This document shows positions 8,396 to 16,517 of a DNA stretch of 64,000 nt, one piece after another (position 1 is the stretch's first letter; each line of letters begins with the position of its first letter). This DNA comes from Pseudomonas sp. UBA4617. Lineage in GTDB: Bacteria > Pseudomonadota > Gammaproteobacteria > Pseudomonadales > Pseudomonadaceae. The position numbers and the translations under genes are program-made. The notes under the pieces are model-generated. The model searched no databases, was not told where the DNA came from, and was given only the letters and a program-made list of their open reading frames with translations. Location: contig NZ_DGIR01000039.1 of the NCBI RefSeq assembly GCF_002386445.1, positions 239,190 to 303,189 on the forward strand, read 5' to 3'.

Positions 8396-10771
8396 TTGGT
8401 AGAGTACGTAGTTTCCCTCGATAAGCTCGGCGTCCATGATGTGGAGCATGTGGGGGGCAAGAACGCATCCCTGGGCGAGATGATCAGCAACCTCGCAGGT
8501 GCTGGTGTATCGGTGCCGGGCGGCTTTGCCACTACGGCGCAGGCGTACCGCGATTTTCTCGAACAGAGTGGTCTCAACGACCGTATCCATGCGGCGCTCG
8601 ACGCACTGGACGTGGATGATATCAACGCCCTGACCAAGACCGGCGCACAGATTCGCCAGTGGGTCATGGAAGCCGACTTCCCGCCGCGCCTTGATAGCGA
8701 GATCCGCGCGGCCTTCGCCGAAATGGCCGCCGGTAACGACAACATGGCTGTTGCCGTGCGCTCCTCGGCTACTGCCGAGGACCTTCCGGACGCCTCGTTC
8801 GCCGGCCAGCAGGAAACCTTCCTCAACATTCGCGGCGTGGACAACGTGATCCGCGCGGCCAAGGAAGTGTTCGCCTCGCTGTTCAACGACCGCGCCATCG
8901 CCTACCGCGTGCACCAGGGCTTCGACCACAAGCTGGTCGCCCTGTCGGCTGGCGTGCAGCGCATGGTCCGCTCGGAAACCGGTACTGCCGGCGTCATGTT
9001 CACCCTCGACACCGAGTCGGGCTTCCGCGATGTGGTGTTCATCACCGGCGCCTACGGCCTGGGCGAGACCGTGGTGCAGGGTGCGGTCAACCCTGACGAA
9101 TTCTACGTGCACAAGAGCACCTTGCAGGCAGGCCGCCCGGCGATCCTGCGCCGCAACCTGGGCAGCAAGGCGATCAAGATGGTCTATGGCGACGAAGCCA
9201 AGGCCGGCCGCTCGGTCAAGACCGTGGAAGTGGACCGCGCCGAGCGCGCACGCTTCTGCCTGACCGATGCCGAAGTCAGCGAGCTGGCCAAGCAGGCCAT
9301 GATCATCGAGCAGCACTACCAGCGCCCGATGGACATCGAGTGGGCCAAGGACGGTGACGACGGCAAGCTGTACATCGTCCAGGCCCGCCCTGAAACGGTG
9401 AAAAGCCGTTCCAGCGCCAATGTCATGGAACGCTACCTGCTGAAGGAGAAGGGCACCGTCCTGGTCGAAGGCCGCGCCATCGGCCAGCGCATCGGCGCCG
9501 GCAAGGTCCGCGTGATCCACGACGTCTCGGAAATGGACAAGGTCCAGCCGGGCGACGTGCTGGTTTCCGACATGACCGACCCGGACTGGGAGCCGGTCAT
9601 GAAGCGCGCCAGCGCCATCGTCACCAACCGTGGCGGGCGCACCTGCCACGCGGCGATCATCGCCCGTGAGCTGGGCATCCCGGCCGTGGTCGGTTGCGGC
9701 AACGCCACCCAGGTGCTGAAGGATGGCCAGGGCGTGACCGTATCCTGCGCCGAAGGCGACACCGGCTTCATCTTCGAGGGCGAGCTGGGCTTCGACGTCA
9801 AGCAGAACTCGGTCGATGCCATGCCCGACCTGCCGTTCAAGATCATGATGAACGTCGGCAACCCGGACCGTGCCTTCGATTTCGCCCAGTTGCCCAACGC
9901 CGGTGTCGGCCTGGCGCGCCTCGAGTTCATCATCAACCGCATGATCGGCGTGCACCCCAAGGCACTGCTGAACTACGCCGGCCTGCCAGCCGACCTGAAA
10001 GACAGCGTCGACAAGCGCATCGCCGGCTACCATGACCCGGTCGGCTTCTATGTCGAGAAACTGGTCGAGGGCATCAGTACCCTGGCGGCGGCCTTCTACC
10101 CGAAAAAGGTCATCGTGCGCCTGTCGGACTTCAAGTCCAACGAGTACGCCAACCTGATCGGCGGCAAGCTGTACGAGCCGGAGGAAGAGAACCCGATGCT
10201 GGGCTTCCGCGGTGCCTCGCGCTACATCAGCGAGTCGTTCCGTGACTGCTTCGAGCTCGAGTGCCGCGCACTGAAGCGCGTGCGCAACGAGATGGGCCTG
10301 ACCAACGTCGAGATCATGGTGCCGTTCGTGCGTACCCTGGGCGAAGCCAGCCAGGTCGTCGACCTGCTCGCCGAAAACGGCCTGGCCCGTGGCGACAACG
10401 GCCTGCGCGTGATCATGATGTGCGAGCTGCCGTCCAACGCCATCCTTGCCGAGGAATTCCTCGAATACTTCGACGGCTTCTCCATCGGCTCCAACGACCT
10501 GACCCAGCTGACCCTGGGCCTGGACCGCGACTCGGGCATCATCGCCCACCTGTTCGACGAGCGTAACCCAGCGGTGAAGAAGCTGTTGGCCAACGCCATT
10601 GCCGCATGCAACAAGGCCGGCAAGTACATCGGCATCTGCGGCCAGGGCCCGTCGGACCACCCGGACCTGGCCAAGTGGCTGATGGAGCAGGGCATCGATA
10701 GCGTGTCGCTGAACCCGGATTCGGTACTCGAAACCTGGTTCTACCTGGCCGAGGGCCAGGACGAGGCCTGA
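8396..10771 (+). CDS. ppsA: Phosphoenolpyruvate synthase
   Basis: 791-residue PEP synthase (pyruvate, water dikinase), which makes PEP from pyruvate and ATP with release of AMP and Pi; needed for gluconeogenic growth. Domain order: N-terminal ATP-grasp-like nucleotide-binding domain (KNASLGEM, then AVRSSATAEDLPDASFAGQQ), central phosphohistidine domain with GGRTCHAAIIARELGIP (catalytic His near residue 420), and the C-terminal PEP/pyruvate-binding barrel with GSNDLTQLTLGLDRD. The start is the TTG at 8396, preceded by GTGGAGAG at good spacing, giving MVEYVVSLDKLG; the longer open frame from 8309 has no such support. Control by the divergent PSRP acts on the central domain. Confidence 0.96.
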   Translation: MVEYVVSLDKLGVHDVEHVGGKNASLGEMISNLAGAGVSVPGGFATTAQAYRDFLEQSGLNDRIHAALDALDVDDINALTKTGAQIRQWVMEADFPPRLDSEIRAAFAEMAAGNDNMAVAVRSSATAEDLPDASFAGQQETFLNIRGVDNVIRAAKEVFASLFNDRAIAYRVHQGFDHKLVALSAGVQRMVRSETGTAGVMFTLDTESGFRDVVFITGAYGLGETVVQGAVNPDEFYVHKSTLQAGRPAILRRNLGSKAIKMVYGDEAKAGRSVKTVEVDRAERARFCLTDAEVSELAKQAMIIEQHYQRPMDIEWAKDGDDGKLYIVQARPETVKSRSSANVMERYLLKEKGTVLVEGRAIGQRIGAGKVRVIHDVSEMDKVQPGDVLVSDMTDPDWEPVMKRASAIVTNRGGRTCHAAIIARELGIPAVVGCGNATQVLKDGQGVTVSCAEGDTGFIFEGELGFDVKQNSVDAMPDLPFKIMMNVGNPDRAFDFAQLPNAGVGLARLEFIINRMIGVHPKALLNYAGLPADLKDSVDKRIAGYHDPVGFYVEKLVEGISTLAAAFYPKKVIVRLSDFKSNEYANLIGGKLYEPEEENPMLGFRGASRYISESFRDCFELECRALKRVRNEMGLTNVEIMVPFVRTLGEASQVVDLLAENGLARGDNGLRVIMMCELPSNAILAEEFLEYFDGFSIGSNDLTQLTLGLDRDSGIIAHLFDERNPAVKKLLANAIAACNKAGKYIGICGQGPSDHPDLAKWLMEQGIDSVSLNPDSVLETWFYLAEGQDEA

Positions 10772-10784
10772 TGCAGTAGAACGC

Positions 10785-10820
10785 GGGGGGACGTCTGGCG
10801 TACCCCCGCCTGGTTTTTCC
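10785..10820 (+). terminator. Probable terminator after ppsA
   Basis: GCGGGGG (10785-10791) pairs with CCCCCGC (10805-10811) around a 13-base loop, then CTGG and five T. The long loop makes it less classic than the other terminators in the window. Confidence 0.6.
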
Positions 10821-10872
10821 AGGGCGAGCTCCAGCAATGGATCCCGCCCTTTTTTATGCACCAAGCAACCTT

Positions 10873-11877
10873 ATGCAAAGCAGCAGCACTCTATTTCCCG
10901 TGGCCCTGCTCAGTGCCGAACGCCGCGGCGACCTCAGCGAAGACGTGTATCGGATCAAGGCCGGCAACGGCCCGGATCCTACTGTCGAGCTGGCCGTGAC
11001 CCGTCTTGGGCTGGCCGACCAGGGCCAGGCCCAGGGGGCGCCGGTCATCCTTTTGCACGGCAGCTTTTCCAACCGTCGCTTCTGGTATTCGCCCAAAGGG
11101 GTTGGCCTGGGAGCGTTTCTTGCCCGCGCCGGTTTCGACGTGTGGATCCCGGAAATGCGCGGCCACGGGCTGTCGCCACGCAACCGCGACTGGAAGCACA
11201 ATAACGTTGCCGCCTATGCCCGAGATGACCTGCCGCTGATTGCCGCGTTCGTGTGCGAGCAGTCCGGCCAGGCGCCGCATTGGGTCGGTCATTCCCTGGG
11301 CGGCACGACCCTGGCAGCAGCCCTGGGGGGTGGTTTTCTGGACGCCGGCCAGGTTGCCAGCGTGGCCTTGTTCGGTACCCAGATCAGCCGTGTGTACTGG
11401 CCACTGAAGGTGCCGCCGCTGACCTGGGGAGCGAAGCTGCTGCTCAGGCGCTGGGGGCAGATCTCCGGGCCACGTTTCAAGCGTGGTCCGGAGGACGAAC
11501 CGATTGGCCTGGCGCTGGAGAGCATGCGCTGGCATGGCCTGTTCGGGCGCTTTGGCGACAAGCATAACGACTGGTGGGCCGGCCTCGCCGGGGTGGATGT
11601 GCCGCTACTGGCGGTGGCCGGTGCGGGCGACTTCCAGGACCCGGTATGGGCCTGCCGCAAGCTGTTCGAGCAGATGGGCGGGGAGCGCAAGCAGTTTCTG
11701 CGACTGGGCCGCGAGGAAGGTTTCGAGGCCTTCGGGCATGTCGACATGCTGGTGAGCAAGGCCGCACAGGTGCAAGTGTGGCCGTTGGTGGAGCGCTGGC
11801 TGCGGGATCCGCTGCTGCCAGTACAGGCAGACATGACTGCTCAGTCCTGGATGACTGCGACAGCCTCCAGGGTGTAG
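10873..11877 (+). CDS. Alpha/beta hydrolase fold protein
   Basis: 334-residue alpha/beta hydrolase. Motifs: oxyanion-hole HGSFSNRRFW, the strand/turn MRGHGLSPRN, the nucleophile elbow WVGHSLGGTT (Ser in GHSLGG), a likely acid in VAGAGDFQDP, and the catalytic His in FEAFGHVDML. No signal peptide, so cytosolic. The substrate cannot be told; the lipase/esterase or thioesterase-like branch with a lid insertion (residues about 165-245) is plausible. ATG 10873 was preferred over the in-frame ATG 10837 because the earlier start lies directly on the ppsA terminator arm. It is followed after 44 bases by rraA in the same direction. Confidence 0.8.
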   Translation: MQSSSTLFPVALLSAERRGDLSEDVYRIKAGNGPDPTVELAVTRLGLADQGQAQGAPVILLHGSFSNRRFWYSPKGVGLGAFLARAGFDVWIPEMRGHGLSPRNRDWKHNNVAAYARDDLPLIAAFVCEQSGQAPHWVGHSLGGTTLAAALGGGFLDAGQVASVALFGTQISRVYWPLKVPPLTWGAKLLLRRWGQISGPRFKRGPEDEPIGLALESMRWHGLFGRFGDKHNDWWAGLAGVDVPLLAVAGAGDFQDPVWACRKLFEQMGGERKQFLRLGREEGFEAFGHVDMLVSKAAQVQVWPLVERWLRDPLLPVQADMTAQSWMTATASRV

Positions 11878-11921
11878 CCTTGGCCGATAACCGCTTTCGT
11901 TGTGACTGACAGGAGTTTCCC

Positions 11922-12413
11922 ATGCAGCATTACGTAACGCCCGATCTGTGTGACGCCTACCCGGACCTGGTGCAGGTGCTGGAACCGATGTTCAGCAATT
12001 TTGGTGGCCGTGATTCCTTCGGCGGCCAGATCGTCACCATCAAATGCTTCGAGGACAATTCGCTGGTCAAGGAGCAGGTCGAGCTCGATGGCAAGGGCAA
12101 GGTCCTGGTGGTCGATGGCGGTGGGTCGCTGCGCCGTGCCTTGCTTGGCGACATGCTGGCTGAAAAGGCCGCGAACAACGGCTGGGAAGGCCTGGTGATC
12201 TACGGTTGCGTGCGTGACGTCGACGTGCTGATCCAGACCGATGTCGGGGTGCAGGCCTTGGCCAGCCACCCGATGAAGACCGACAAGCGTGGCATCGGCG
12301 ACCTGAACGTGCCGGTGACTTTCGCCGGGGTGACCTTCCGCCCGGGTGAGTACGTATATGCCGACAACAATGGCGTGCTGGTCTCGCCAAGCCCGCTGAA
12401 AATGCCGGAGTGA
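11922..12413 (+). CDS. rraA: Ribonuclease E activity regulator RraA
   Basis: 163-residue RraA-family protein. In E. coli the trimer binds the scaffold of RNase E and slows mRNA decay; the fold is shared with HMG/CHA aldolases, which many Pseudomonas members resemble. Seen: LVVDGGGSLRRALLGDMLAE, the GLVIYGCVRDVDVL strand with the Arg-Asp pair of the aldolase-like metal site, and the C-terminal ADNNGVLVSP. ATG 11922 has AGGAG ten bases upstream. Because the Arg and Asp are kept, aldolase activity instead of RNase E control is a real alternative. Confidence 0.88.
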   Translation: MQHYVTPDLCDAYPDLVQVLEPMFSNFGGRDSFGGQIVTIKCFEDNSLVKEQVELDGKGKVLVVDGGGSLRRALLGDMLAEKAANNGWEGLVIYGCVRDVDVLIQTDVGVQALASHPMKTDKRGIGDLNVPVTFAGVTFRPGEYVYADNNGVLVSPSPLKMPE

Positions 12414-12440
12414 TGCGCCGCACGCGCTGATGGAGCTTTG

Positions 12441-13436
12441 ATGTTCGAGGAAGACAACGCGCAGTGGGGGCTGGTGCATGCCCTGGTGCTCGATGGCAAG
12501 GGCGGCGCGCGCTCGATTGCCCGTACCGAACTGGACAGCCTGCAACTGCAACCCGGGCAAAGCCTGTGGTTGCACTGGGACCGCAGCCATCCGCAAACCC
12601 GCACCTGGCTGCTGCACGACAGCGGGCTCAGCGAATTTGCCTGCGAGCTGCTGCTCGAGGAGAATACCCGCCCGCGCCTGCTGCCCATGGCGCAAGAGCA
12701 ACTGTTGCTGTTCCTGCGTGGGGTCAACCTCAACCCGGGTGCCGAGCCTGAAGACATGGTCTCGGTGCGCATCTTCGCCGAAGCGCAGCGGGTCATTTCG
12801 CTGCGCCTGCGGCCTTTGCGTGCCAGTGACGAGATTCTCCAGCAGCTCGAAGAGGGCAGAGGGCCGAAATCGGCCTCCGAGCTCTTGCTGCTGATGGGCG
12901 AACTGCTGACGGAAAAGGTTCAGGGCCTGGTCAGTGACCTGTCCGAACAGGTCGACCTGGAGGAAGAAAAGGTCGAATCCGACGAGCGGTATACACCGGA
13001 GAACGGTTGCCTGCAGCAGATTCGCCGGCGCGCTGCCAGCCTGCGTCGTTTTCTCGCCCCGCAGCGGGAGATCTACGCCCAGCTGTCGCGCAGCAAATGG
13101 AGCTGGTTCGCCAACGCCGACGCCGATTACTGGAACGAACTCAACAACAGCCTGATCCGCTATCTCGAAGAGCTGGAACTGGCCCGCGAACGTGCCGCGC
13201 TGGTGCTGGAAAGCCAGGATCGCCGGCGCAGCGAGCGGATGAACCGGACCATGTACCGTTTCGGCATCATCACCTGCATCTTCCTGCCCATGAGTTTCGT
13301 CACCGGGTTGCTGGGCATCAACGTCGGCGGCATCCCGGGGGCGGAAAACCCCTATGGCTTCCTGTTCGCCTGCATCGTGGTGCTGGGGCTGGCGGTGGGG
13401 CAGTGGTGGCTGTTCCGCCGGTTGCGATGGGTATGA
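12441..13436 (+). CDS. zntB: CorA/ZntB-family divalent cation transporter
   Basis: 331-residue inner-membrane protein of the CorA superfamily. A long acidic, helical cytoplasmic N-terminal domain (about residues 1-265, including a coiled coil in DLEEEKVESDERYTPEN and ERAALVLESQDRRRSER) precedes two C-terminal membrane helices. The loop between them reads GLLGINVGGIPG: the CorA signature GMN is GIN here, as in the ZntB branch that moves Zn2+. ATG 12441 has GGAG at 12432. The next genes (crfX-cmpX-sigX) follow in the same direction after 56 bases. Ion identity is inferred from family only. Confidence 0.82.
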   Translation: MFEEDNAQWGLVHALVLDGKGGARSIARTELDSLQLQPGQSLWLHWDRSHPQTRTWLLHDSGLSEFACELLLEENTRPRLLPMAQEQLLLFLRGVNLNPGAEPEDMVSVRIFAEAQRVISLRLRPLRASDEILQQLEEGRGPKSASELLLLMGELLTEKVQGLVSDLSEQVDLEEEKVESDERYTPENGCLQQIRRRAASLRRFLAPQREIYAQLSRSKWSWFANADADYWNELNNSLIRYLEELELARERAALVLESQDRRRSERMNRTMYRFGIITCIFLPMSFVTGLLGINVGGIPGAENPYGFLFACIVVLGLAVGQWWLFRRLRWV

Positions 13437-13492
13437 ATGTGTGACCCATCGCCCGGCCATCTCGTCTCTGACTGACACTGCGCGAGGTGCCC

Positions 13493-13765
13493 ATGCACGA
13501 TCCGTTTGAAGAATCCCTGCGTGACCTGCTCAAGGCGTCACCCTCCGGCAATGACCGGGACGACCGGGATGACGCCGCCTGCCTGGGTCGCGTGCTGAAA
13601 ACTGCCAACCGCCAGGTTGGTGCCGGTGATCTGTTCAGCCTGCTTGGCCGCTGGAGCCAGGCGCTGCTGATCGCCGTGAACAATGGCGCGGCGCATGTTG
13701 CGCCGGTGCGTCGACACTCTTCCCGCAACGCTGCCAGTGGCAGCAAAGCAGATAAGGCCGATTGA
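13493..13765 (+). CDS. crfX: CrfX, small protein of the sigX locus
   Basis: 90-residue hydrophilic protein (MHDPFEESLRDLLKAS...) with a short amphipathic stretch (LLGRWSQALLIAVNNG) and a basic tail. Its biochemical role is unknown. The identification rests on position: it directly precedes cmpX, and the same order crfX-cmpX-sigX-oprF is known in P. aeruginosa and P. fluorescens. ATG 13493 follows GAGG at 13484; the in-frame GTG at 13487 is less likely. The stop codon ends two bases before the cmpX ATG, so the two are translationally close. Confidence 0.8.
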   Translation: MHDPFEESLRDLLKASPSGNDRDDRDDAACLGRVLKTANRQVGAGDLFSLLGRWSQALLIAVNNGAAHVAPVRRHSSRNAASGSKADKAD

Positions 13766-13767
13766 AT

Positions 13768-14592
13768 ATGGAACTCGATCTCTGGACCCAGAGCCTGGTC
13801 ACTGCCATGACTGCCCTTTGGACCAAGGTAGCGAACTTCATCCCCAACCTGTTCGGCGCGCTGGTCGTGGTGCTGCTTGGTTTCGTGGTGGCCAAGCTGC
13901 TCGACACGCTGCTGTCCAAGCTGCTTGCCAAATTCGGCCTGGACCGCCTGATGGCCGGTACCGGGCTGACCAAGATGCTGGGCCGGGTCGGCATCCAGGT
14001 GCCGATCTCGACCTTGATCGGCAAGGTCGTGTACTGGTTCGTGCTGCTCATTTTCCTGGTCTCGGCCGCAGAGTCGCTGGGCCTTGAGCGAGTCTCGGCG
14101 ACCCTCGACATGCTCGCCCTGTACCTGCCGAAGGTATTCGGCGCGGCGCTGGTGCTGCTCGCCGGCGTGCTCCTGGCCCAGGTCGCCAACGGCCTGGTGC
14201 GTGGCGCTGCCGAAGGCATTGGTCTGGAATACTCGGCAGGGCTGGGGCGCATTACCCAGGGCCTGGTGATCATCATCAGCATCTCGGTGGCCATCAGCCA
14301 GCTGGAAGTGAAAACCGACCTGCTCAACCATGTGATCGTGATCGGGCTGATTACCGTTGGTCTGGCCGTTGCGCTGGCAATGGGCCTTGGTAGCCGCGAA
14401 ATTGCCGGGCAGATCCTGGCTGGCATCTACGTGCGCGAGCTGTACCAGGTCGGCCAGCAGGTGCGGATTGGCGAGGTAGAAGGGCAAATCGAGGAGATCG
14501 GTACGGTGAAGACCACGCTGCTGACCGATGATGGCGAACTGGTGTCGTTGTCCAACCGCGAGTTGTTGGAACAGCGAGTCAATAGCCGCTAA
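13768..14592 (+). CDS. cmpX: CmpX, mechanosensitive-channel-like inner-membrane protein
   Basis: 274-residue membrane protein. It has four to five hydrophobic helices (about 20-45, 85-110, 125-150, 165-215), then a short MscS-like soluble domain: REIAGQILAGIYVRELYQVGQQVRIGEVEGQIEEIGTV in pieces matches the MscS beta domain. The family is a 'conserved membrane protein X' associated with membrane tension and SigX activation. ATG 13768 is used; TTG 13762 is in frame. It lies immediately after crfX and upstream of sigX. Confidence 0.88.
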   Translation: MELDLWTQSLVTAMTALWTKVANFIPNLFGALVVVLLGFVVAKLLDTLLSKLLAKFGLDRLMAGTGLTKMLGRVGIQVPISTLIGKVVYWFVLLIFLVSAAESLGLERVSATLDMLALYLPKVFGAALVLLAGVLLAQVANGLVRGAAEGIGLEYSAGLGRITQGLVIIISISVAISQLEVKTDLLNHVIVIGLITVGLAVALAMGLGSREIAGQILAGIYVRELYQVGQQVRIGEVEGQIEEIGTVKTTLLTDDGELVSLSNRELLEQRVNSR

Positions 14593-14617
14593 CCGCACAA
14601 AAGCTGTTAATGTATGC

Positions 14618-14651
14618 CGCCGCGAAAATCGACCCACGGGGTCGCGCGGCG
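14618..14651 (+). promoter_or_regulatory. Strong two-part hairpin in the sigX leader
   Basis: Outer stem CGCCGCG (14618-14624) / CGCGGCG (14645-14651) and inner stem CGACCC (14630-14635) / GGGTCG (14639-14644), with a one-sided AAAAT bulge. It lies between cmpX and sigX with no T-run after it. It may limit read-through or shape sigX mRNA translation. Confidence 0.5.
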
Positions 14652-14681
14652 ACATTGACCTGACTGTCGGCCAGATCCGTT

Positions 14682-15272
14682 TTGAATAAAGTTCATTCGC
14701 CGCCCATGCGCTATGACCCCCGCGAGCTCACCGACGAAGAGTTGGTGGCGCGTTCGCATGAGGAGCTGTACCACGTTACCCGCGCCTATGAGGAACTCAT
14801 GCGGCGCTATCAACGGACCCTGTTCAACGTCTGTGCACGTTATCTGGGGAACGACCGTGACGCGGACGATGTCTGTCAGGAGGTCATGCTGAAGGTGCTG
14901 TATGGGTTGAAGAACTTCGAGGGCAAATCCAAGTTCAAGACCTGGCTCTATAGCATCACCTACAACGAATGCATTACCCAGTACCGCAAGGAGCGCCGCA
15001 AGCGGCGGTTGATGGATGCCTTGAGTCTGGACCCTGTCGAAGAGGCGTCCGAAGAAAAGGCTCCGAAACCGGAAGAAAAAGGCGGGCTGGACAAGTGGCT
15101 GGTGCATGTGAACCCGATTGACCGGGAAATTCTGGTGCTACGTTTTGTCGCAGAGCTGGAATTTCAGGAAATTGCCGACATCATGCACATGGGCCTGAGC
15201 GCGACGAAAATGCGCTACAAGCGCGCGCTTGACAAGCTTCGGGAGAAATTTGCCGGCCTTGATGAAACTTAG
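14682..15272 (+). CDS. sigX: ECF sigma factor SigX
   Basis: 196-residue extracytoplasmic-function sigma factor that, in Pseudomonas, controls oprF, membrane lipid and envelope-homeostasis genes. Region 2 is visible in YEELMRRYQRTLFNVCARYLGN, DADDVCQEVMLKVLYGL and KTWLYSITYNECI; region 4 in DREILVLRFVAELEFQEIA and LSATKMRYKRALDKLR. The start is taken as TTG 14682 (MNKVHSPPMRY) because length then equals the family's usual 196; an ATG at 14706 is the alternative and neither has a good Shine-Dalgarno sequence. No anti-sigma gene is adjacent, which is normal for SigX; cmpX upstream is thought to take part in its activation. Confidence 0.93.
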   Translation: MNKVHSPPMRYDPRELTDEELVARSHEELYHVTRAYEELMRRYQRTLFNVCARYLGNDRDADDVCQEVMLKVLYGLKNFEGKSKFKTWLYSITYNECITQYRKERRKRRLMDALSLDPVEEASEEKAPKPEEKGGLDKWLVHVNPIDREILVLRFVAELEFQEIADIMHMGLSATKMRYKRALDKLREKFAGLDET

Positions 15273-15292
15273 GGGCTTGCAAATATCTCTAA
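15263..15292 (+). promoter_or_regulatory. Candidate ECF-type promoter for oprF
   Basis: TGAAACTT (15263-15270) and TCTAA (15288-15292) are 17 bases apart, one longer than the sigma-E/AlgU-type spacing. The -35-like part lies in the last codons of sigX. oprF is known to have an ECF-dependent promoter in this interval, but this exact match is only suggestive. Confidence 0.3.
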
Positions 15293-15383
15293 CGAACCGG
15301 CGAGTTCTGCTAGACTTGCCGTCGAGTTGTCCCCCTTGTTTGTGGTGGGACTGCTTAACTATCACCAGATGGGGATTTAACGG

Positions 15384-16418
15384 ATGAAATTGAAAAACAC
15401 CTTGGGCTTGGCCATTGGTTCGCTTGTAGCCGCCACTTCGATTGGCGCTATGGCGCAAGGCCAAGGCGCCGTCGAAACTGAAGTCTTCTACAAGAAAGAG
15501 TTCTTCGACAGCCAGCGCGACTTCAAGAACGACGGCAACCTGTTCGGCGGTTCGATCGGTTACTTCCTGACCGACGACGTCGAGCTGCGTCTGGGCTACG
15601 ACGAAGTTCACAACGCTCGTGGCGAAGACGGCAAGAACATCAAGGGCTCGAACACCGCCCTGGACGCCGTTTACCACTTCAACAACCCGTACGACGCTAT
15701 CCGTCCGTACGTTTCCGCTGGTTTCTCGCACCAGTCGCTGGGCCAGACCGGCCGTGGCGGTCGTGACCACTCCACCTTCGCCAACGTTGGCGCTGGCGCC
15801 AAGTGGTACATCACCGACATGTTCTACGCCCGTGCTGGCGTTGAAGCTCAGTACAACATCGACCAGGGCGACACCGAGTGGGCCCCGAGCGTTGGCGTTG
15901 GCCTGAACTTCGGCGGTAGCCCGAAGCAAGCTGAAGCTGCTCCGGCTCCTGTTGCCGAAGTCTGCTCCGACTCCGACAACGACGGCGTTTGCGACAACGT
16001 TGACAAGTGCCCGGACACCCCGGCCAACGTTACCGTTGACGCTGATGGCTGCCCGGCTGTTGCCGAAGTCGTTCGCGTTGAGCTGGACGTCAAGTTCGAC
16101 TTCGACAAGTCGGTCGTCAAGCCAAACAGCTACGGCGACATCAAGAACCTGGCTGACTTCATGAAGCAGTACCCACAGACCACCACCACCGTGGAAGGTC
16201 ACACTGACTCCGTCGGCCCAGACGCTTACAACCAGAAGCTGTCCGAGCGTCGTGCCAACGCTGTCAAGCAGGTCCTGACCCAGCAGTACGGCGTAGAAGC
16301 CAGCCGTGTTGACTCGGTAGGCTACGGCGAAACCCGTCCGGTTGCCGACAACGCCACCGAAGAAGGCCGCGCTATCAACCGTCGCGTTGAAGCTCAGGTA
16401 GAAGCCCAGGCCAAGTAA
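15384..16418 (+). CDS. oprF: Major outer-membrane porin OprF
   Basis: 344-residue OmpA-family porin. A signal peptide (MKLKNTLGLAIGSLVAATS, cleavage after IGAMA) is followed by an eight-stranded N-terminal barrel to about residue 175. Next comes a linker with four cysteines in a calcium-type CSDSDNDGVCDNVDKC repeat, then the C-terminal OmpA domain, which binds peptidoglycan non-covalently (VEGHTDSVGPDAYNQKLSE, INRRVEAQVEAQ). It provides nonspecific diffusion and anchors the outer membrane to the wall. Codon use is much more biased than in the neighbours, as expected for a very abundant protein. It has its own leader of 111 bases after sigX and a strong terminator. Confidence 0.97.
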   Translation: MKLKNTLGLAIGSLVAATSIGAMAQGQGAVETEVFYKKEFFDSQRDFKNDGNLFGGSIGYFLTDDVELRLGYDEVHNARGEDGKNIKGSNTALDAVYHFNNPYDAIRPYVSAGFSHQSLGQTGRGGRDHSTFANVGAGAKWYITDMFYARAGVEAQYNIDQGDTEWAPSVGVGLNFGGSPKQAEAAPAPVAEVCSDSDNDGVCDNVDKCPDTPANVTVDADGCPAVAEVVRVELDVKFDFDKSVVKPNSYGDIKNLADFMKQYPQTTTTVEGHTDSVGPDAYNQKLSERRANAVKQVLTQQYGVEASRVDSVGYGETRPVADNATEEGRAINRRVEAQVEAQAK

Positions 16419-16436
16419 TTGGTTTGAAGCTTCAAG

Positions 16437-16465
16437 AAAAACCCGGCTTTGGCCGGGTTTTTCTT
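16437..16465. terminator. Bidirectional terminator between oprF and cobA
   Basis: ACCCGGC (16441-16447) / GCCGGGT (16452-16458) with A-tract before and T-tract after, so it can stop oprF from the left and the nitrate operon from the right. Confidence 0.9.
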
Positions 16466-16517
16466 TGCCTGTTTTTCGGCTTCGCATGGGCCTGGCGGGA
16501 GCGGCGCAGGCAGCACA

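Noticed and set aside
8300..10864. 854-codon minus-strand frame over ppsA
   Set aside because: Antisense shadow of ppsA with the same His/Gln/Val-rich composition and no motif.
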